Shown here in pieces: positions 15,541 to 19,573 of a DNA stretch of 19,573 bases. The notes beneath the pieces were generated by a model that did not search any database, had not been told where the DNA came from, and worked only from the letters and a program-made list of their open reading frames with translations. The stretch spans positions 1 to 19,573 of the forward strand of contig CAYULU010000032.1 of assembly GCA_964445745.1 (NCBI GenBank), given 5' to 3'. The position numbers and the translations under genes were made by a program. Position 1 is the stretch's first letter; the number at the start of each line of letters is the position of its first letter. Source of the stretch: UBA1443 sp964445745 (GTDB lineage Bacteria; Omnitrophota; Omnitrophia; Omnitrophales; Aquincolibacteriaceae).

Positions 15541-15578
15541 GTAGAGAGGACAGTCCTCAACAGAGGCCTCCTCTCTAC
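15541..15578 (-). promoter_or_regulatory. Strong RNA hairpin in the ispE leader
   Basis: A perfect 10-bp inverted repeat, GTAGAGAGGA (15541-15550) and TCCTCTCTAC (15569-15578), encloses a second 4-bp stem, CCTC (15555-15558) with GAGG (15563-15566) and a 4-base loop. No T run follows on the minus strand, so it is not an intrinsic terminator. It fills the gap between the mS38-like gene and ispE and ends 22 bases before the ispE ATG. Control of translation or RNA processing is possible. Confidence 0.6.
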
Positions 15579-15593
15579 ACTCGGCGATAAGAA

Positions 15594-15692
15594 CTACGAC
15601 CAGTCTTTTTTCTTATGTCGATTGCGGCGGAGTTTCTTCTTCCGCTTGTGCTTGTTCATCTTTTTCTTGCGTTGTTTACTTGCCCAAGGCAT
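15594..15692 (-). CDS. 32-residue basic protein, AURKAIP1/COX24 (mS38)-like
   Basis: A mini-gene of 32 codons. The product is mostly lysine and arginine, with the core KKMNKHKRKKKLRRNR, which matches the C-terminal domain of AURKAIP1/COX24 (mS38), a mitochondrial small-subunit ribosomal protein with short bacterial relatives. It is therefore probably a small ribosomal protein near the decoding region; this is inferred from similarity. The gene is real by context: AAGGAG lies six bases before the ATG and a candidate promoter (15721-15750) lies upstream. A second ATG (residue 12) is an unlikely start. Confidence 0.82.
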   Translation of the reverse strand: MPWASKQRKKKMNKHKRKKKLRRNRHKKKDWS

Positions 15693-15720
15693 TGTTCACT
15701 CCTTCTGTCGCAAGCCACCA

Positions 15721-15750
15721 ATTATGGAGCCTAGGTCACTACCGACCCAA
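15721..15750 (-). promoter_or_regulatory. Candidate promoter for the mS38-like gene and ispE
   Basis: TTGGGT (15750-15745) and CATAAT (15726-15721) are 18 bases apart on the minus strand, in the 78-base gap after hisG. The leader to the mini-gene ATG would be about 20 to 25 bases and contains its AAGGAG site. Confidence 0.45.
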
Positions 15751-15770
15751 ACCCCATTTCCAACGGCCTG

Positions 15771-16649
15771 TTAGGGGATACACTTATTCAACGGATATTC
15801 AATAATTCCAGAAGCTCCCGCTTGTTTAAGTTGCGGGATTAATTCACGAACGACAGACTCGTCAATGATCGTTTCCACATCAAGCCAGTTCTTGTCTGTC
15901 AAATTTGAGATCGTCGGTTTTTTCATGGCAGGAAGCAAGGAAAGAATTTTTGCCAGATTTTTTTTCTCGATATTCATCTTGAGTCCAACTTTTTCTTGTG
16001 CCCGCATCGCGCCTTCAAGCAAAAGCACCAGATTGGCCATTTTGTGTTTCTTCCACGCATTTTTCATGCTTTGCCTATTGGCAATAAATTTCGGTATCGA
16101 CGTAATCACGGTATCAATAATTTTCAGCTTATTGGCACGAAGACTCGAACCCGTTTCGGTCGCTTCAACAATAGCATCGGCAAGCCGGGGAGGCTTGGCT
16201 TCGGTCGCGCCCCAGGAAAACTCCACTTCTGCATTGACCTTGTTTTTTTTTAGATACCGTTTCGTAACTCCCACAAGCTCGGTCACGATTTTTTTACCCT
16301 TAAGATCCCTCACGCTTTTAAAGGGTGACGTCTCATGGACCGCGAGCACCCATCGTACCGGATTGGAGGTTCTTTTCGAGTATTGTAATTCACAAAGCTC
16401 CACCACGTCCGATTCGTTTTCGGTGATCCAGTCGTGGCCGGTCAGTCCACAATCGACCACCCCGTCTTCAACATACCGTGACATTTCCTGAGGACGAAAA
16501 AGAATGATCTCAATCTCTGCATCATTAATTGAAGGAACATACGATCTCGGATTGACATTGATCGTAAATCCTGCCCGTTTGAAGAGAGCGCAGGTAGATT
16601 CTTCGAGACTGCCTTTAGGAATCGCAATTTTTAGTTTAGGGGGAACCAT
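15771..16649 (-). CDS. hisG: ATP phosphoribosyltransferase HisG, long form
   Basis: First enzyme of histidine synthesis; joins PRPP and ATP. 292 residues, so it is the long form with a C-terminal ACT-like regulatory domain (about 215-292) that normally senses histidine and does not need HisZ. Family marks are KIAIPKGSLEEST (7-19), the block VVDCGLTGHDWI (64-75) and the PRPP loop DAIVEATETGSSLRAN (158-173). The ATG at 16649 is chosen: a GTG at 16673 in the same frame falls inside the promoter spacer. No ribosome site precedes the ATG. No other his gene is present in the window. Confidence 0.94.
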   Translation of the reverse strand: MVPPKLKIAIPKGSLEESTCALFKRAGFTINVNPRSYVPSINDAEIEIILFRPQEMSRYVEDGVVDCGLTGHDWITENESDVVELCELQYSKRTSNPVRWVLAVHETSPFKSVRDLKGKKIVTELVGVTKRYLKKNKVNAEVEFSWGATEAKPPRLADAIVEATETGSSLRANKLKIIDTVITSIPKFIANRQSMKNAWKKHKMANLVLLLEGAMRAQEKVGLKMNIEKKNLAKILSLLPAMKKPTISNLTDKNWLDVETIIDESVVRELIPQLKQAGASGIIEYPLNKCIP

Positions 16650-16658
16650 AGGGCGCAA

Positions 16659-16687
16659 ATTGTAGCGGCTCACTCGGACGGTGTCAA
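16659..16687 (-). promoter_or_regulatory. Near-consensus promoter of hisG, giving a leaderless mRNA
   Basis: On the minus strand TTGACA (16687-16682, perfect) and TACAAT (16664-16659, five of six) are exactly 17 bases apart. The hexamer ends only nine bases before the hisG ATG, so the expected start is zero to about four bases before the A of ATG. Confidence 0.8.
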
Positions 16688-16780
16688 CTATTGGCTTGAT
16701 TTATTGATTCCTATTCAGGAGTTAGGGCCCTCTTTTTTTATGCGCGGTAAGGATTGCCGCCCCGAGCAAACCCCTCTCCA

Positions 16781-19510
16781 TTACGCCTTATAAGAGGTCC
16801 ATTTCTTTCTGACAGGATCATAACTTTGCAGCGTGATTCTGCCTCGTTTTTTTACTTCATAGATTTCTTTTAAACCAGTCGAGGTCATGATGTAATAAAG
16901 TCCTGTGCATCTGGAAGAAGGACCTGCCTGATTCTGCGCCGTGGGCCTTTCCGAAACCTTCCCGGTCATCAGATCCATCACACGAACCCTGTTCCTCGAG
17001 ATCGTCTGATATGCCATGGTCGCCATCGACGGCACAACCTTCCAACCTCTCGGAATCGGCCGCAGCACAACCTTCAGGGTGCGGATGTTCACCCGTTGCT
17101 GGGAGCCGTTGTCCAAAGTCAGAGCCGCCACCGATCCGGACTGTTCAAAAGCAACGGATTTCAGTTTCCCGTTAAGAACCAATTTCTGTGATGGACGACT
17201 GATCCGCTGCAAAATCACCGTGTACGGGACGGGAGCCGGCGAAAGGGGCCCGCTATTCCCGTAGATGACCGTGGTTCCATCCGGAGAAACATCGTAAACG
17301 TCCGTGAAACCACCATAGGGAAGCATCCGGCTCGAAATGTCCCGAACCTGCCCCGTCCGGAGATCTTGAAGTTTGAGCGTATATTTTGAATAAGTTCCCA
17401 CCCGCTCGTAAACTTCGGCAAACGCGAAGTTCACGTTCGACGCCGCTCGTGTCCAGCCGCTCGGGACACCGGGACGTACGACTCCGGTCTCTAAATTAAC
17501 TTCCACAAGCGTCGTAACGCCCTGATTTTTACGAGCAATTCTGACGATATCACCCTTAAATTGAATCGACGTTAAGGACAATTCACCATAAGAGCCTTGA
17601 CCATATCTAATATAATTACCCAGTTCTATCGTCTGGGTCGGATCGCTCATCGACTGAAGATGAACCGTACAATGCCGTCCTAATGGCATGTTGCGATCAT
17701 AAAGGTCGTAGCGTCCGCTCGTCTCATAAATAATAAATTTACCATCTGGAGAAATATCACAGACCTTTGAAATGTCGCTGCCGTTCGCGACATGAGCCCG
17801 CGCAATCTCCCGCTGTTCTCCCGTTCTCAAATCCATCAGACGCAATACTCGTTGCGGATCGGATGAAATGGGAACGAATTCCACCCGGAACGCGTAATTC
17901 ACATTACTCGCCGCTTGTGTCCAGCCGCTCGGAACGGGCCGCGGCACAACTTTCAGGGTGCGGATGTTCACCCGTTGCTGGGAGCCGTTGTCCAAAGTCA
18001 GAGCCGCCACCGATCCGGACTGTTCAAAAGCAACGGATTTCAGTTTCCCGTTAAGAACCAATTTCTGTGATGGACGACTGATCCGCTGCAAAATCACCGT
18101 GTACGGGACGGGAGCCGGCGAAAGGGGCCCGCTATTCCCGTAGATGACCGTGGTTCCATCCGGAGAAACATCGTAAACGTCCGTGAAACCACCATAGGGA
18201 AGCATCCGGCTCGAAATGTCCCGAACCTGCCCCGTCCGGAGATCTTGAAGTTTGAGCGTATATTTTGAATAAGTTCCCACCCGCTCGTAAACTTCGGCAA
18301 ACGCGAAGTTCACGTTCGACGCCGCTCGTGTCCAGCCGCTCGGGACACCGGGACGTACGACTCCGGTCTCTAAATTAACTTCCACAAGCGTCGTAACGCC
18401 CTGATTTTTACGAGCAATTCTGACGATATCACCCTTAAATTGAATCGACGTTAAGGACAATTCACCATAAGAGCCTTGACCATATCTAATATAATTACCC
18501 AGTTCTATCGTCTGGGTCGGATCGCTCATCGACTGAAGATGAACCGTACAATGCCGTCCTAATGGCATGTTGCGATCATAAAGGTCGTAGCGTCCGCTCG
18601 TCTCATAAATAATAAATTTACCATCTGGAGAAATATCACAGACCTTTGAAATGTCGCTGCCGTTCGCGACATGAGCCCGCGCAATCTCCCGCCGTTCTCC
18701 CGTTCTCAAATCCATCAGACTCAATACTCGTTGCGGATCGGATGAATGAGTAACAGATTCCACTCGGAACGCAAAGTTCGCGTTACTCGCCGTTCGTGTC
18801 CAGAGGTCATCAAACGTCTGGAGATCCACTATAAAGGTTTCAGAAACATCTTTGATTGTAATGACAGCAATCTTGCTGTCCTTTTCAAAACTGATCGACT
18901 CAAGGGAGCCCCAAAGGCGCCGTTGATACGCGGGATTCCCGACACGCATCAGAGTGACAATGTTGCTGTACCCCGCTTCAGTGGTTTCGTAAATAAACGT
19001 ACTTCCATCCGGAGAAATGTCATGGTTCCCGGTAAAACGAACCGGATTTTTTCCTCCCGACCAAAGGGACCGCACGGTCTTCTCAATGTTAGTTTTTAAA
19101 TCCAGGAGCTTTAAGTACGAATAATTTCCAGTTGTTTCGATCTTAAACGCGTAATTCACATTGCTCGCCGCTCGCGTCCAGCCGCTCGGAACGGGCGAAC
19201 GCTCAACAACTCTGTACCCATAAATCACCTTTTCCCCCTTGCTGTTATGGACTGACGATTCACCATATTGTGCTCCAATTGCCAGGAGGCCGTCTTCCGT
19301 AAATCCCATATTGACTAATTCGGAGTACCTATTAATCACAACAGGATCGCTGTTAGGGGAGGCGCTGTAGAGAATATTCGAAAAATAGCTACGAGAAGAT
19401 GACACCCATGTCGGAATGACAACACCTGGATAAATGGGCTGATTGTATACTGCCCCATATTCTTTAGTTGCTGAAAAAGCAATCGCTATTTGGCTGCCAT
19501 TTTGTGACAA
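16781..19510 (-). CDS. Large TolB/PD40-like beta-propeller repeat protein, 5' end uncertain
   Basis: About 909 residues from a TTG at 19510. Six units of 128 to 155 residues begin near residues 107, 235, 387, 524, 679 and 817 with a motif like VPSGWTRAASNVNYAF. Each then has a strand like LMDLRTGE and most have DISPDGKFIIYET, the PD40 motif of TolB/WD40-like propellers. The order is A-B-C-B'-C'-terminal unit, with B-C and B'-C' almost identical. Function is unknown; such propellers bind proteins or sugars. The start is doubtful: the TTG has no ribosome site, no signal peptide follows, and the preceding codons (back to a stop at about 19557) also read as propeller sequence (PTYYLSQNGSQIAIAFS). 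The N-terminus may be lost, frameshifted or outside the window. Confidence 0.75.
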   Translation of the reverse strand: MSQNGSQIAIAFSATKEYGAVYNQPIYPGVVIPTWVSSSRSYFSNILYSASPNSDPVVINRYSELVNMGFTEDGLLAIGAQYGESSVHNSKGEKVIYGYRVVERSPVPSGWTRAASNVNYAFKIETTGNYSYLKLLDLKTNIEKTVRSLWSGGKNPVRFTGNHDISPDGSTFIYETTEAGYSNIVTLMRVGNPAYQRRLWGSLESISFEKDSKIAVITIKDVSETFIVDLQTFDDLWTRTASNANFAFRVESVTHSSDPQRVLSLMDLRTGERREIARAHVANGSDISKVCDISPDGKFIIYETSGRYDLYDRNMPLGRHCTVHLQSMSDPTQTIELGNYIRYGQGSYGELSLTSIQFKGDIVRIARKNQGVTTLVEVNLETGVVRPGVPSGWTRAASNVNFAFAEVYERVGTYSKYTLKLQDLRTGQVRDISSRMLPYGGFTDVYDVSPDGTTVIYGNSGPLSPAPVPYTVILQRISRPSQKLVLNGKLKSVAFEQSGSVAALTLDNGSQQRVNIRTLKVVPRPVPSGWTQAASNVNYAFRVEFVPISSDPQRVLRLMDLRTGEQREIARAHVANGSDISKVCDISPDGKFIIYETSGRYDLYDRNMPLGRHCTVHLQSMSDPTQTIELGNYIRYGQGSYGELSLTSIQFKGDIVRIARKNQGVTTLVEVNLETGVVRPGVPSGWTRAASNVNFAFAEVYERVGTYSKYTLKLQDLRTGQVRDISSRMLPYGGFTDVYDVSPDGTTVIYGNSGPLSPAPVPYTVILQRISRPSQKLVLNGKLKSVAFEQSGSVAALTLDNGSQQRVNIRTLKVVLRPIPRGWKVVPSMATMAYQTISRNRVRVMDLMTGKVSERPTAQNQAGPSSRCTGLYYIMTSTGLKEIYEVKKRGRITLQSYDPVRKKWTSYKA
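17073..17866 (-). repeat. Copy 2 (B'-C') of a near-identical 879-bp-period tandem repeat
   Basis: This stretch matches 17952-18745 almost base for base, with only two differences seen by eye, both near the high-coordinate end. Beyond both ends the similarity drops sharply although the repeat register continues. The period of 879 bases equals 293 codons, so gain or loss of a unit keeps the frame. It encodes about residues 549-812. Confidence 0.93.
17952..18745 (-). repeat. Copy 1 (B-C) of the near-identical tandem repeat
   Basis: Partner of 17073-17866, offset by 879 bases, encoding about residues 256-519. It has no terminal inverted repeats and no transposase, so it is an internal gene duplication and not an inserted element. 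Confidence 0.93.
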
Positions 19511-19527
19511 ATAGTAAGTAGGTAGTT

Positions 19528-19572
19528 TCAGTTTTTTAACGCAACACCTACAAGATGTTCAAAAACTTCGTA
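19528..19572 (-). other. Open 14-codon frame ending at a possible -1 frameshift site
   Basis: From the edge a frame reads YEVFEHLVGVALKN and stops at TGA (19530-19528). Its last codons contain A AAA AAC (19537-19531), a classical -1 slippery heptamer in the correct phase. A -1 slip would enter exactly the frame of the large repeat protein. It could equally be the end of a separate upstream gene or a one-base indel in the A run. Only 14 codons are visible. Confidence 0.3.
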
Positions 19573-19573
19573 C

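Noticed and set aside
15865..16491. Plus-strand open frame of 208 codons
   Set aside because: Antisense to hisG; the Ser/Phe-rich translation is what the complement of that gene gives.
16744..16760. Stem GCGGTAA/TTGCCGC as terminator of the repeat-protein gene
   Set aside because: On the minus strand the stem has an A-C mismatch and is followed by A residues rather than T; no convincing terminator was found in this gap.
17073..18745. Long direct repeats as a CRISPR array, insertion sequence or integrated element
   Set aside because: Repeats are long, in frame and coding; there are no short spacers, transposase or terminal inverted repeats.

Overview
All protein genes I can support and the single tRNA lie on the minus strand, so the gene order runs from high to low coordinates. 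A complete lipid A start pathway (lpxC-fabZ, lpxA), BamA and Skp show a Gram-negative-type (diderm) bacterium. The LpxC-FabZ fusion, the SpoVG gene, the 32-codon AURKAIP1/COX24-like (mS38-like) gene and the order ispE - spoVG - tRNA-Gln - glmU - prs - rplY - pth - rpsF - ssb - rpsR - rplI - dnaB suggest a lineage outside the Proteobacteria. Candidate Omnitrophota (or another PVC-, Elusimicrobia- or Desulfobacterota-like phylum) is my best guess; this is inference from gene content, not an identification.

Layout from the right edge. (1) 16781-19527: a roughly 909-residue repeat protein of TolB/PD40 beta-propeller type. It carries a near-identical in-frame duplication with an 879-bp period and has no convincing start codon in the window. 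(2) 15771-16687: hisG behind an almost perfect -35/-10 pair placed so close to the ATG that the mRNA should be leaderless. (3) 14308-15692: a tiny mS38-like basic protein gene, a strong hairpin, ispE and spoVG. (4) 14146-14218: tRNA-Gln(UUG). (5) 9032-14022: two MalF/MalG-type ABC permease genes without a binding protein or ATPase, followed almost without gaps by glmU and prs, then rplY, which ends in a clear intrinsic terminator. (6) 8369-8980: pth, starting just after that terminator and lacking a Shine-Dalgarno sequence. (7) 274-8343: a candidate promoter followed by rpsF, ssb, rpsR, rplI, dnaB, bamA, skp, lpxC-fabZ and lpxA, densely packed and with overlapping stop/start codons at three of the last four junctions. 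(8) 1-273: no complete gene; AT-rich sequence with small hairpins and possibly the first 14 codons of another gene at the edge.

How the genes work together. GlmU makes UDP-GlcNAc, the substrate of LpxA; LpxA and LpxC make the first lipid A intermediates, and the fused FabZ domain works on the same hydroxyacyl-ACP pool. BamA and Skp assemble outer-membrane proteins. Prs makes PRPP, which HisG uses. The rest is translation (bS6, bS18, bL9, bL25, Pth, tRNA-Gln), replication (SSB, DnaB) and isoprenoid synthesis (IspE). Most of the window is core housekeeping DNA. The unusual parts are the repeat protein at the right edge, the orphan permease pair, the mini-gene/hairpin in front of ispE, and the promoter and terminator placements.
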